The notes under the pieces: generated by a model
What the model saw: the letters and a program-made list of their open reading frames with translations, nothing else
What the model was told of the DNA's origin: nothing
The model's database searches: none
Part shown: positions 27,197 to 36,011 of the stretch, piece by piece
How the letters are laid out: each line of letters starts with the position of its first letter
How positions within the stretch are numbered: position 1 is the first letter of the stretch
Made by a program: the position numbers and the translations under genes
Source: a virus
DNA length: 64,000 bases
Reading direction: 5' to 3' (one strand)
IMG/VR virus record: IMGVR_UViG_3300025141_014429
Coordinates: 1-64,000 of that record

Positions 27197-28077
27197 TTAA
27201 TGAAGAATCTAAATCAACTCAATATAGTCAACAAAAGCTAGATGAAGGTGCATTAGACTACGTAGAAAATCTTGCTGTTACTGCACTAGGACATGCAGGA
27301 TTTGGTGATGCTGCTGCTGCTATTAAAGCTGTAGGACCTGATGCTTATAGAGTTGGAAAAAGTGCTATGGAACTTAATACTGAATTAGAGAAAGCAACAA
27401 ATGGAATGTTAAATTTAGTAGACTTTTTTCGTGAAGATATTGACGATAACCCAGAAATGCAAGAAGCTTTAATGATTATATCAAGTCCGGAGTTAAGTCA
27501 GCCAGATAGAGATTTAATCAAGCAAAAGTTGGTCCGGTTAGGTGAAAATACGAAAAAGTTATTAGTATCTATAGTTTCAATATTTCCTGATGTTGTAATA
27601 TCAGGAAGCATTGCCTTAGCCATAACAAATATGCCTATTGAAAAGTTTTTAATAGAAGCAGCTGGAGTTTTCGCTGATATGATGGATAAAGCTGAAGAAT
27701 CTATGTTTGGCGGTGTAATGAAAGGATTTTTAGAGTTCATGGCTAAACTAGCTAATGGGCCGGCAGGATTACTATTTAACAGTCCGCTAATTACATTTAA
27801 GAATATGGGTGCTTTAGCTAATGCAACACTAAACCCGGGTGTTACCCCTTTTAAACAGTTTAGTTCTTCTCTTTCTGATGCAGGCGTTACAGATATGGCA
27901 AAAGGTATTGCTAAAGACAAAGCTTTAGGTTATTTAGACAACTTTAGTGCTATTGATGATTTTGACTTAGATGCGCCTGATTTGCAAATGGTAGCTGAAT
28001 CTAGAAAAAGAACAGCAGTAAATCAAGGACCTTCATTCAATGAAGCGAGAATGCTAAAACTAGCAGGAATCAAATGA
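27160..28077 (+). CDS. Virion-type protein with targeting peptide, 305 aa, GTG start
   Basis: GTG start after TTAAGGAGAGATT. MQRLNKYELRYLINEES is a shared-peptide variant (cut after LINE). The centre holds three long hydrophobic helices (LLVSIVSIFPDVVISGSIAL, MPIEKFLIEAAGVFADMM, NGPAGLLFNSPLITF), which could insert into membranes. Candidate ejected pore-type protein; similar organisation to 29374. Family unknown. Confidence 0.75.
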   Translation: MQRLNKYELRYLINEESKSTQYSQQKLDEGALDYVENLAVTALGHAGFGDAAAAIKAVGPDAYRVGKSAMELNTELEKATNGMLNLVDFFREDIDDNPEMQEALMIISSPELSQPDRDLIKQKLVRLGENTKKLLVSIVSIFPDVVISGSIALAITNMPIEKFLIEAAGVFADMMDKAEESMFGGVMKGFLEFMAKLANGPAGLLFNSPLITFKNMGALANATLNPGVTPFKQFSSSLSDAGVTDMAKGIAKDKALGYLDNFSAIDDFDLDAPDLQMVAESRKRTAVNQGPSFNEARMLKLAGIK

Positions 28078-28532
28078 GACTAACAAGAAGACAATTAAGA
28101 CAGTTAATCTTAGAGCAAGCAGATGTAGTTATTGTTGATCCAAAAACAGAAGATGAAGCTGAAGCGAATAATAGAGATCAAGATAAATTAAAAAAACAAA
28201 TAGCAGATGATAATCCAGATGCATCTCCTGAGGATGTTGACAGTGCATATGAAAAGATAAAATCCGAACAAAATGAATCAATTACTCTTATGAAAAAACC
28301 CATGCATAATCATGACAGTGTATCAATAGTTGACTTTATGGGTAGGCCAGATCACGAAGGTAAGATGGCTTATAAACAACTTAAGAGAACTAGTTCGATG
28401 TCTCAATCACTCTGTCACAGACTGGAAGATAAAGAAAACATACAACTTCCTGCCTGGGTACAGTCAAAAATAACAAAAGCAGCTGACTATATACAAACTG
28501 TATACAACTACTTGGATGAAGATCTAGACTAA
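28074..28532 (+). CDS. Virion-type protein with targeting peptide, 152 aa
   Basis: MRLTRRQLRQLILEQAD is nearly the consensus peptide (cut after LILE). ATGA overlap with the preceding gene. Acidic helical body with DNPDASPEDVDSAYEKI and a C-terminal helical region. No known domain. Confidence 0.82.
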   Translation: MRLTRRQLRQLILEQADVVIVDPKTEDEAEANNRDQDKLKKQIADDNPDASPEDVDSAYEKIKSEQNESITLMKKPMHNHDSVSIVDFMGRPDHEGKMAYKQLKRTSSMSQSLCHRLEDKENIQLPAWVQSKITKAADYIQTVYNYLDEDLD

Positions 28533-28601
28533 TAAACTGTACTTTTCTTTCTAAACGTATATGTAGTTTATATAGGTTTAGATTAGTTTAGTGAGTTATT
28601 T

Positions 28602-28937
28602 GTGCCAGAATTTCAGTCGCTTGTATTATTTTTAATTACTGTCATTGTTTCATCAGTATACATTTTAGGTAGATTTGTTGATCATCATGATCCTAATTCA
28701 AAACAAAATTATTACGATTATAATTCGAACAATAAGGCAAACAACAGAGAAAATCATACTGCGATGATTAAAAAACAATCTATAAAAATGATAGAGCAAG
28801 AACTTCGTGATCGAAAGTTAGTTAATCAAACTGTTCATAAGATTATGTCTTTACAGAATAAAAACAATCTTGAAGAGATGGAAGTCTACGATATAAAGAC
28901 AGGAAAGAAAATCAAATACTATAAAGAAAATAGTTGA
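28602..28937 (+). CDS. Membrane-anchored coiled-coil protein, 111 aa, GTG start
   Basis: GTG start behind TTAGTGAG; one N-terminal TM helix (SLVLFLITVIVSSVYILG), then an Asn/Lys-rich soluble helix (MIEQELRDRKLVNQTVHKIM). No targeting peptide. Possible Rz-type spanin or holin-associated protein; not certain. Confidence 0.6.
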   Translation: MPEFQSLVLFLITVIVSSVYILGRFVDHHDPNSKQNYYDYNSNNKANNRENHTAMIKKQSIKMIEQELRDRKLVNQTVHKIMSLQNKNNLEEMEVYDIKTGKKIKYYKENS

Positions 28938-29003
28938 TATTTTCATATCTTTAGAATAAACGTGGTGCAGTAGATATTTATAAGTATAATTTTGGGGGTT
29001 GCC

Positions 29004-29357
29004 GTGAAAAATATTAACAGAAAACTACTAAGGGAATTAATAGTTGAGGAAATTCTTAATGAGTGCGGTTGTAAAGCTGCAGCTCCAGATCCAAGAGAAT
29101 TAATTCCTCAATTTGAAATTGTAGGACTTGAGAATCATCCGCATTTTGATATGATATCAGATTATGAATTAGATCGAGAAGGTCATGCGCTAGATGCAAA
29201 ATGCCCGGGATCTTATGCAAAAACTGCAGATCAACTTGTAATTAATCCAGAATTTGTTGCTAGTATAATAAAGATTTTAATGGATAAGTCCGGATCAACA
29301 TGTCCACAAAGTTCTGCAAAAGCTTTAAATGACATTGCTACGCTGTATAATTTTTAA
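29004..29357 (+). CDS. Virion-type protein with targeting peptide, 117 aa, GTG start
   Basis: GTG at 29004 follows TTGGGGGTTGCC and starts the peptide MKNINRKLLRELIVEEIL (cut after LIVE). The body has a CGCKAAA patch and acidic segments. TATTTATA lies 21 bases upstream. Unknown domain. Confidence 0.75.
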   Translation: MKNINRKLLRELIVEEILNECGCKAAAPDPRELIPQFEIVGLENHPHFDMISDYELDREGHALDAKCPGSYAKTADQLVINPEFVASIIKILMDKSGSTCPQSSAKALNDIATLYNF

Positions 29358-29373
29358 GGAGAATTAGAATAAA

Positions 29374-30150
29374 ATGAAAAAATCTAAAAGAACACTTTTA
29401 AAAAGTAATAAAATTGCTCAATTAGTCTTGATGGAAGCCAAACTATTAACAGAAGAAAAAAGAATTCTTGATGGCTTGATACTTGAAGGTCGAAAAATGG
29501 AAATGGCTGGATATGATCAGATTGCAATCAATGAAGGCATTATGGATATGCTCAAAAAATTCGGTGGTGATGCTCTAAGCGGAGGTATTGAAAAGATGAA
29601 AGAATATTTTGTTGAAGGCATGCTTAAATTTTTCGGCTTGGACCCTAAAGCTAATACTGCAATGGGTTTAGTAGGATGCGCAATAAAAAATAGTTTAGGT
29701 AATCTTTCAATTGAGAAATTTCAAGAACTAATCACCGGAACAAGAGAAGGATTTTCTGGATTCAATGCAGAAAGTATGAAAACTGTCTGGGGAAATGTTT
29801 GCAATGATGTTGCTGATTTAATAATTCAAGGTATTACAGAGTGTGGTGTAGAAAAAGCACAGAATTCTAAATTTGTTGAAAACTTTTATGGTGCAATTGT
29901 TGGTCAGACAACTGCAGCTGCTGCTAAAGATAATCCTCTTTGGCAAATAAGTGATGAAATGTTCCAGAACTTTATTAACAATACAGAAGTAATGGGATCT
30001 ATAAGAGGTGCAATTACTGAATTTGTTTGTAATTTAAATATTGTAGAAATGCTAGACTATGCTACAAAACAATTAGGTAATATGGCTGGCGGGTTTTTGG
30101 ATATGTTTGGACTAGGAAATATGTTTGGTGGTACACCTGCTAAAGCTTAA
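29374..30150 (+). CDS. Virion-type protein with diverged targeting peptide, 258 aa
   Basis: MKKSKRTLLKSNKIAQLVLMEAK is a longer, diverged version of the peptide (cut after LVLME). A Gly/Met-rich C-terminus (MAGGFLDMFGLGNMFGG) and amphipathic helices suggest a membrane-active or flexible protein. AAGGAGAATTAGAATAAA ribosome site. No family known. Confidence 0.72.
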   Translation: MKKSKRTLLKSNKIAQLVLMEAKLLTEEKRILDGLILEGRKMEMAGYDQIAINEGIMDMLKKFGGDALSGGIEKMKEYFVEGMLKFFGLDPKANTAMGLVGCAIKNSLGNLSIEKFQELITGTREGFSGFNAESMKTVWGNVCNDVADLIIQGITECGVEKAQNSKFVENFYGAIVGQTTAAAAKDNPLWQISDEMFQNFINNTEVMGSIRGAITEFVCNLNIVEMLDYATKQLGNMAGGFLDMFGLGNMFGGTPAKA

Positions 30151-30163
30151 TTAGGAATCGTTA

Positions 30164-33067
30164 ATGAATAAAAAAAATAAAAGAAAAATCAGATTAACAG
30201 AATCGCAGCTTCAAAAACTAATCTTAAAAGAATTTAGACCTAAAAAGACTATGCCCGGTGGGGATGTCATTACTTCAAGTGGTAAAAAGTATCGAGTACC
30301 TGGAAGTCCTAAAAAGACTAGAAATAGACAAGCAGTTGAGGATATTGGTGATGGTGCAGGTGATAGAGAAATAGCTTTTTTTGATTCAACACAAAAACTC
30401 ATATTAAATTTTGAATCTACACCTAGCTTGCTGGAAGCAACTTATGCAAGTGTACAATCCTTTGTATCTAATAATTGGGATGATTTAACTAACGGCTTGA
30501 TTGAAGGTCTTTACTTTGGAGATCCTAATAATCCCGGTAATATAGTATCTGATCCTATAGATACAATCTGGAATTGGACAGCATCATTTCTTATACAACG
30601 AGGTCAGTCAATATCTGATGTTGCTTCAAATTTTGAACTTGCACAAGTGAGTGAGAGATTAAGCAAGCTTCGAGCTTTTGAAGGTGTAGACGTCGTTGGT
30701 TCTTTCGCGGGTCAGCTTTTAATATCAATAGAAAGTTTAGAACAACTTTGTGATTTTGGAATTACACTCCTCTCAGAGCCTATATCTACGGAAAACATTG
30801 ATGATCTTTTTCAAATAGTTTCTCTACTTGCAGGCAACAAAAGATCAATAAAGGATGCACTTGGAAGATCAGGAGAATTAAACTCTGTGTGGTCTGATTT
30901 TAAACAAAAATACATGAAAGGTGCTATAGAAATATTTAACGCAACAACAAACGCGAAAATACAGACAGGTGAGGCAGACTTTGCAAATCCTGGCCCAGTT
31001 ATGGCCACAGATAAGCAAATTGTTGTTAACGCATTGGAATATTTCAAACACGCACTCTGGGAACAAGGTGGATTGAATCAGTGGGTAATGTTTGAAGGTG
31101 ATGTACAAATAGCAACAAAGACTGTAAGTAGAAATGAGGCCGGCCCTCTTGATAAACTGCTTACATTCATTGGATATGGAGATGCTAATCAAGAGATTGA
31201 AGTTCCTGATCCTGAAAATAGTACGTTTAATTTTACTAGGACATCACCTGGTAATCAGACTATTATTGAACGATTGGACTTTCTTGATGACTACTACGGA
31301 AGACAACGACAGGAAGCTCAAAATACTTTAAATAGTTTAGGTAATACAATACAGAATAGTTTAGGTGATCAAGCTAAACAACAACTAGAAGCATTTAAAT
31401 CTTTACAAGCCATAATGGCTTCAACTATGAAAATATCTAGAGCTATTAGAAGAAATTTACAGGTTGCGCAAGCTTTAAGACTTCCAGGTCAAGGTAGTGA
31501 CACTAGTGTACAATTAGCCCTCCAGTTCGATGAATCAATTAGAGATAGAAGAAAAAATAAGAAGCTTCTACTAGAGCAGGCCAGTGCTGTAAACTATGCT
31601 GGTAATTTTGGTGACTACGTAGATCAGTTAGCAAATTCACAAGGAGGACCGTTTACAGGAAGTGAGCTTCAAAATTATACTCTAACTGATGAAGACGAAG
31701 CAGCTCTCTGGTTAGGTCCTGATCAAAATGCTGACCCTTTTAAAATGGATAATTTAATGGGTAATGACACTTGGCCAGGCCCTGATTATGCAGGTCTAGC
31801 CAGTGCAGTAGTAGCATTTATGTTTACTGAAGAAGGTATGGCGCGAACAGGTGCTTACATTAATGATGATGAAAGTGAAGTTGGCTTACCTAATGAAGAC
31901 ACAGTAGCATTTTACATACTAGATATGAAGTCAGAAGACGAAGACAATCCAAAGTGGATAAATATTTTATATCAACCTGACTTTGCTGTTGCTTTTGAGG
32001 AGGCATTAGAAAGACAATTTGGGCAGTACCAACGTGTTATAAAATTACCCCCCAATCCAGAAGAAGATCCAGAAAAACCTGAAGAAGAAGATAAAAAAGG
32101 TAAAAATTGTCCTAAGGATAAGTTAAGCGTTGAGATTGAAGCACTCCCTGATAACAAAGCTAGAACTTTAAAATTCCAGAAAATTATAAACAAATATATA
32201 ACTCATCACGATTTAATGGGCGGTTCAATTGGTGAAGATGGAAAATGGGGACCTAGGACTGATGAAGGTTTTGAAAGGGTGCTTATTCATGGTTTGTCAG
32301 ATACACTAAATCATCCTGTTTACGGTGACTTAAATTTAAATAATAATGCTATATCATCTATGGCTTCTAAATGGAAACAAAACGCTAGAAGGCTAAATAG
32401 GACAGGTTACATCAACAGTAATGATAATGGAGATATAACAGGAGCACTTGCTTTAGTTTATGACCTCTATAATTGTAATGATGAGTACGGAAAGAAAACA
32501 ATTAAAAGAAGTGGAGTGCCAAAAAAATCTACACCTGAAAAATCTGGTAAACCTAGGAAAGTAGGGGCAAAGAATGATGATGATGGTGTAGAATCTAAAG
32601 GTAAGTGCGCTGATGGTTCTGCTATGAAGAAGGCAACTTGGCGCGATATACAAATTCAATTTAATCAAAAATCAAAAAAGTTTGCTCTAGATCCGAAATC
32701 TGTTGATCAGTTAAAGGTTGATTTGGCAAAACAAACAGCTGCATTTATTGTTAACCCACCGCATAATATGAATCCAGTCGATCGTGAGCATGTAGGGACA
32801 TTTACAGTTGGTATGGGCGGAAGAATTAAAAATAGAAAATCTCATGACTGGAATGTTCCAGATGCTTATGAGAAGATCATTGATAAGGCTATGAAGAATC
32901 TAATTCAAAAAGCAAAAAAAGACTCTAAAGGTTTAGACGTTGTTAGAAATTCTAACATTATTATTACAATTCCTTGTGGAAACTATACTACACTTGCTGA
33001 GTCAATTAGGCAGAAAAGAGAAAAAGATTTTGAGAATCTTTTGCGTGAATTGATTAAAAAGGTATAG
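30164..33067 (+). CDS. Giant virion-type protein with peptidoglycan-binding-like segment, 967 aa
   Basis: Begins MNKKNKRKIRLTESQLQKLI, with the shared peptide displaced by ten basic residues. Long helical parts follow. Around residues 680-710 the sequence HHDLMGGSIGEDGKWGPRTDEGF resembles a PG_binding_1 domain (GxWGPxT). The C-terminal 130 residues form a separate basic domain. Position next to an M15 peptidase supports a role in cell-wall penetration or as a large internal/ejected protein. Confidence 0.7.
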   Translation: MNKKNKRKIRLTESQLQKLILKEFRPKKTMPGGDVITSSGKKYRVPGSPKKTRNRQAVEDIGDGAGDREIAFFDSTQKLILNFESTPSLLEATYASVQSFVSNNWDDLTNGLIEGLYFGDPNNPGNIVSDPIDTIWNWTASFLIQRGQSISDVASNFELAQVSERLSKLRAFEGVDVVGSFAGQLLISIESLEQLCDFGITLLSEPISTENIDDLFQIVSLLAGNKRSIKDALGRSGELNSVWSDFKQKYMKGAIEIFNATTNAKIQTGEADFANPGPVMATDKQIVVNALEYFKHALWEQGGLNQWVMFEGDVQIATKTVSRNEAGPLDKLLTFIGYGDANQEIEVPDPENSTFNFTRTSPGNQTIIERLDFLDDYYGRQRQEAQNTLNSLGNTIQNSLGDQAKQQLEAFKSLQAIMASTMKISRAIRRNLQVAQALRLPGQGSDTSVQLALQFDESIRDRRKNKKLLLEQASAVNYAGNFGDYVDQLANSQGGPFTGSELQNYTLTDEDEAALWLGPDQNADPFKMDNLMGNDTWPGPDYAGLASAVVAFMFTEEGMARTGAYINDDESEVGLPNEDTVAFYILDMKSEDEDNPKWINILYQPDFAVAFEEALERQFGQYQRVIKLPPNPEEDPEKPEEEDKKGKNCPKDKLSVEIEALPDNKARTLKFQKIINKYITHHDLMGGSIGEDGKWGPRTDEGFERVLIHGLSDTLNHPVYGDLNLNNNAISSMASKWKQNARRLNRTGYINSNDNGDITGALALVYDLYNCNDEYGKKTIKRSGVPKKSTPEKSGKPRKVGAKNDDDGVESKGKCADGSAMKKATWRDIQIQFNQKSKKFALDPKSVDQLKVDLAKQTAAFIVNPPHNMNPVDREHVGTFTVGMGGRIKNRKSHDWNVPDAYEKIIDKAMKNLIQKAKKDSKGLDVVRNSNIIITIPCGNYTTLAESIRQKREKDFENLLRELIKKV

Positions 33068-33070
33068 AGT

Positions 33071-33811
33071 ATGATTATTAACGAATTAATGCTTAGAAAA
33101 ATCATAAAAGATCAGCTAGTCAAAGAGCAGGTTTCTGCTAGAGGTTCTATAGTTCCAGGAGCAGAAACCGGTTCATCTGATTCTTCTGATGAAAGCGAAG
33201 ACGTAAATATTGATGCTGTCACTAAAAAAGGAGGTAAGTTTTATTTAGGTAATATCTCCACCGGTCTATCAGGAGATAAGTTTAAAAAATTAATGGCTGA
33301 TATGCAAAACTTTATTAATAAAGAGTACCCAGAAGTTGGCATACAGATAGAGTCCCTAGGTATTATGAGAGACTTAGAGTCTGCAGCTGATACTTCAAAT
33401 CCTAATAGGATCCCAGGATCTAAACACGGAGCAGGATTAGCTTTGGATGTTAAATATCATACAAAAAAACACGGAAGATATACAAATTATGAAAAAAATA
33501 ATGCAAAATTAGCTAAGGATCCTAAGTTTTTAAAAACACTGCAAAAGTTTAATGAAACTCAAAGTGATATCGGGTGGGGTGGTACTTGGGGTAAATCAAA
33601 TCCGGCAGAGGGTATGGCTCAAGGTAAAGGAATTACTGAATTACACCACTGGGAAATTAGAGACGCCAGCGTGCCGGAATATTTTGAAAAATTTCCAAAA
33701 GTTAAAAAAGCTATAGAAGATTTAGGAATGACTTCTAAGGATATGATCAAAAAAGATAACAGGTCTAAGCTTTATAAAGCACTGGTAAGTAGTGCAAAAA
33801 AGTCTTCTTAA
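33071..33811 (+). CDS. M15-type peptidoglycan peptidase with targeting-like N-terminus, 246 aa
   Basis: MIINELMLRKIIKDQLVKE resembles the shared peptide. The catalytic part contains SKHGAGLALDVKYH and later HHWEIRD, matching the H..D...HxW zinc-ligand pattern of D-Ala-D-Ala-type M15/VanY peptidases. These enzymes cut peptide bridges in peptidoglycan. Three bases after the giant gene. It could be the endolysin or a virion-borne enzyme; the targeting-like start favours the latter. Confidence 0.75.
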   Translation: MIINELMLRKIIKDQLVKEQVSARGSIVPGAETGSSDSSDESEDVNIDAVTKKGGKFYLGNISTGLSGDKFKKLMADMQNFINKEYPEVGIQIESLGIMRDLESAADTSNPNRIPGSKHGAGLALDVKYHTKKHGRYTNYEKNNAKLAKDPKFLKTLQKFNETQSDIGWGGTWGKSNPAEGMAQGKGITELHHWEIRDASVPEYFEKFPKVKKAIEDLGMTSKDMIKKDNRSKLYKALVSSAKKSS

Positions 33812-33820
33812 AACACTGTT

Positions 33821-34228
33821 TTAATGATATATCATCTTTCTATGTGGTTTGCTTTTAGCAAACCTTTTTATTATCTCACCAGCTCGAGCATTTGCTTGAT
33901 CTTCGTGAAAACCACCTGCGTCTCTAATGTTTCCACCTTCTAAGAGGCCTAACTCATCTTGCATCATATGTGTCATTTCATGTGCTATTGATCTTAACAC
34001 ATCGACAAAAGCTCTATCTTTTGCATAAATAATACACTTGTTTTCACCAATATGATAAGCAGCTGTTGTTGCGATACCATATGGCTTTCTTTTACTTACA
34101 ATTTGGATGTCATAGTTACCAGTAATCGGTAGGAAATCAGCACAGAAGTTACAAAATTCGCCCACTAAATGTACTTTATTCCTATCTTCACACATTGGAA
34201 GATCTTTACTTATTTTTAATTTACTCAT
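33821..34228 (-). CDS. Small HExxH metallopeptidase-like protein, 135 aa
   Basis: LRSIAHEMTHMMQDELGLLEGG carries HExxH, and GGFHEDQANARAGE about 25 residues later offers the third ligand, an arrangement of zinc metallopeptidases. Four Cys near the N-terminus (two in CNFCADF). No signal peptide. Converges on the M15 gene and is followed by the trypsin-like gene on the same strand, so they may be one unit. Confidence 0.68.
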   Translation of the reverse strand: MSKLKISKDLPMCEDRNKVHLVGEFCNFCADFLPITGNYDIQIVSKRKPYGIATTAAYHIGENKCIIYAKDRAFVDVLRSIAHEMTHMMQDELGLLEGGNIRDAGGFHEDQANARAGEIIKRFAKSKPHRKMIYH

Positions 34229-34243
34229 GTTAGTAAATATATT

Positions 34244-35092
34244 CTAATAAAGTATTATGCCTGTTTCTTTGTCAAAGTCAAGTAAAAACTTTCTTATTTC
34301 ATCAACATGAGGTCCTGCTGATATGTTTTGGAATGGTATGATTGATATAGATACTACACTGATTAGTTGTCCTTTCTTATTAAGAACTAAACTACCCGAA
34401 CTACCGTAAGTTGCAGGTATTGTATACATACAACCGTATCTAGAGTCACAACCACCGTAATTACCGTTAAAATGTAATCTAAAAGATTTTCCGTATATAG
34501 AGAGTGGAGAACTTACTGTAAATATATTTTCACCAATATCAGGCATTTTTTTAGCTAATTTAATGTTATCAAAATCAAATTTTCTTGTTTCTAACTCATT
34601 AATTCTAAAAGACAATAAACACAAATCAGACTTAGGATCGATTTTTTCTATATAGGCACTAGTTGCAGTATTTAAAAAATGAACAATGATTAACTTTTTA
34701 TATTCAATATATTTTCCATCCTCACCGGTAGCTAATAAATCTTCTTCAGTGTCAAAACAAAAGTGTGCTGCTGTTAGTGCAAACAGTATATCATCTTCTA
34801 TACCAATGACTCCGCCAGAAGCTGAAGAGAGACTAGCAGTTTCTACTTTATCATTATCACATTCTTCACCGACAACACAAAATTCTAGATACTTGTTTAT
34901 TAGAACATGTTTTTCAAAGTATACAAAATAATCATTATTGTAAGGTGTATCTTTTGACGTCTCGAGAGAAACTAAATTAGTTCCATTTTGAATATCTCCT
35001 TTCATAACTCTTATGCAAGAAAATACAAAAACAACAAAAATTAATGCTAACATCACTTCCCCCAATATCAAATATGTGTATCTTTTAAACAT
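34244..35092 (-). CDS. Membrane-anchored trypsin-like serine protease, 282 aa
   Basis: Start at 35092, because GGAGGCAAAT precedes it. An N-terminal TM anchor (YLILGEVMLALIFVVFVFSC) is followed by a trypsin fold: His in LTAAHFC (about residue 110), Asp in PKSDLCLL (about 156), Ser in GSSGSLVL (about 232). Paired Cys (CVVGEEC, CDSRYGC) fit an oxidising periplasm. Serine proteases of this type are rare in phages. It could degrade host envelope proteins or process an anti-phage factor. Active-site residues are all present. Confidence 0.82.
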   Translation of the reverse strand: MFKRYTYLILGEVMLALIFVVFVFSCIRVMKGDIQNGTNLVSLETSKDTPYNNDYFVYFEKHVLINKYLEFCVVGEECDNDKVETASLSSASGGVIGIEDDILFALTAAHFCFDTEEDLLATGEDGKYIEYKKLIIVHFLNTATSAYIEKIDPKSDLCLLSFRINELETRKFDFDNIKLAKKMPDIGENIFTVSSPLSIYGKSFRLHFNGNYGGCDSRYGCMYTIPATYGSSGSLVLNKKGQLISVVSISIIPFQNISAGPHVDEIRKFLLDFDKETGIILY

Positions 35093-35199
35093 ATTTGCCT
35101 CCATAATATTACTTAACTTTCTGTGGAGAAAATGACACTTTTTTTTATTAATTTAACTTTAGCAAACCCTACATGATAATTAATATCAGGAGTGAAATT

Positions 35200-35892
35200 A
35201 TGTCTGAGCTTAACATGCGATCATTTTTACCTCATGATAAACTTTCTAAAAAAATTTGGGAAGATGATGAAAATATGCGCCCTGATGTACTGAGAGCATT
35301 AGAAAATATTGCAAATGAATTTTTAAATTACTTAAAGATTGATGTTGATGTTGATGATGTAACTTTTACAGGATCTTATGCAAATTACAATTATACTCCT
35401 TACAGTGATATAGATTTGCATATAGTGATTGATTTCAATAAAGTTTCTAGTGATGAAGATCTAGTAGAAGGTTTTATGAATGCTAAAAAAAGTTACTGGA
35501 ATGATAGATATGATATAAAAGTTAATGATATTGAAGTTGAAATTTATCCACAAGATTCTTCTGAAGATCATATATCTTCAGGTATTTATAGTATTGATAA
35601 AGAAAAATGGTTAATAAGACCCGAGAAATTTCAAAAAGAACCTAATTTAAAGTCAGCTAATAAAAAGTTTCAAATGTTAAAAAGAGAAATTTCTTCTGCT
35701 ATAGAATCTGAAGATCTGAAAAGTATAGAGAGGCTTTTAAAGAAAATAAGAGATATGAGAAAATCAGCTTTAAGTAAGTCAGGAGAAATGTCTGTTGAAA
35801 ATATAGCTTATAAGATGTTAAGATCTGAAGATTTGATACAGAAAATGTATGATTTAAAATTTAATTTATATGGAGATTCTATTTCATTATGA
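35200..35892 (+). CDS. Nucleotidyltransferase-fold protein, 230 aa
   Basis: Start at 35200 behind CAGGAGTGAAATT rather than an upstream ATG without ribosome site. FTGSYANYNYTPYSDIDLHIVID is a polymerase-beta-type nucleotidyltransferase motif (GSxxN...DxD), with a third acidic residue in EVEIYP. C-terminal helices follow. Relatives transfer AMP or other nucleotides to small molecules, RNA or proteins, including toxin-antitoxin MNT types. Substrate unknown. Confidence 0.75.
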   Translation: MSELNMRSFLPHDKLSKKIWEDDENMRPDVLRALENIANEFLNYLKIDVDVDDVTFTGSYANYNYTPYSDIDLHIVIDFNKVSSDEDLVEGFMNAKKSYWNDRYDIKVNDIEVEIYPQDSSEDHISSGIYSIDKEKWLIRPEKFQKEPNLKSANKKFQMLKREISSAIESEDLKSIERLLKKIRDMRKSALSKSGEMSVENIAYKMLRSEDLIQKMYDLKFNLYGDSISL

Positions 35893-35961
35893 ATAATATT
35901 ATTAATAAGATAATACAGAACTATAATCTACTTTTACAAATTAAATTTAAATTAATTTATT

Positions 35962-35991
35962 TTTGTAAATTCAGTATTTATGATTTAAATT
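35962..35991 (+). promoter_or_regulatory. Candidate promoter of the YeaH operon
   Basis: TTTGTAAA 35962-35969, 16 bp, TAAATT 35986-35991. A TATTTATG octamer lies between them at 35975. Weak -10. Confidence 0.4.
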
Positions 35992-36011
35992 AATTCTAAG
36001 AGGTTTATATA

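Noticed and set aside
31972-32193. Minus-strand frame with a Ser/Gly-rich sequence inside the giant virion gene
   Set aside because: Shadow of the Pro/Glu-rich linker on the sense strand.
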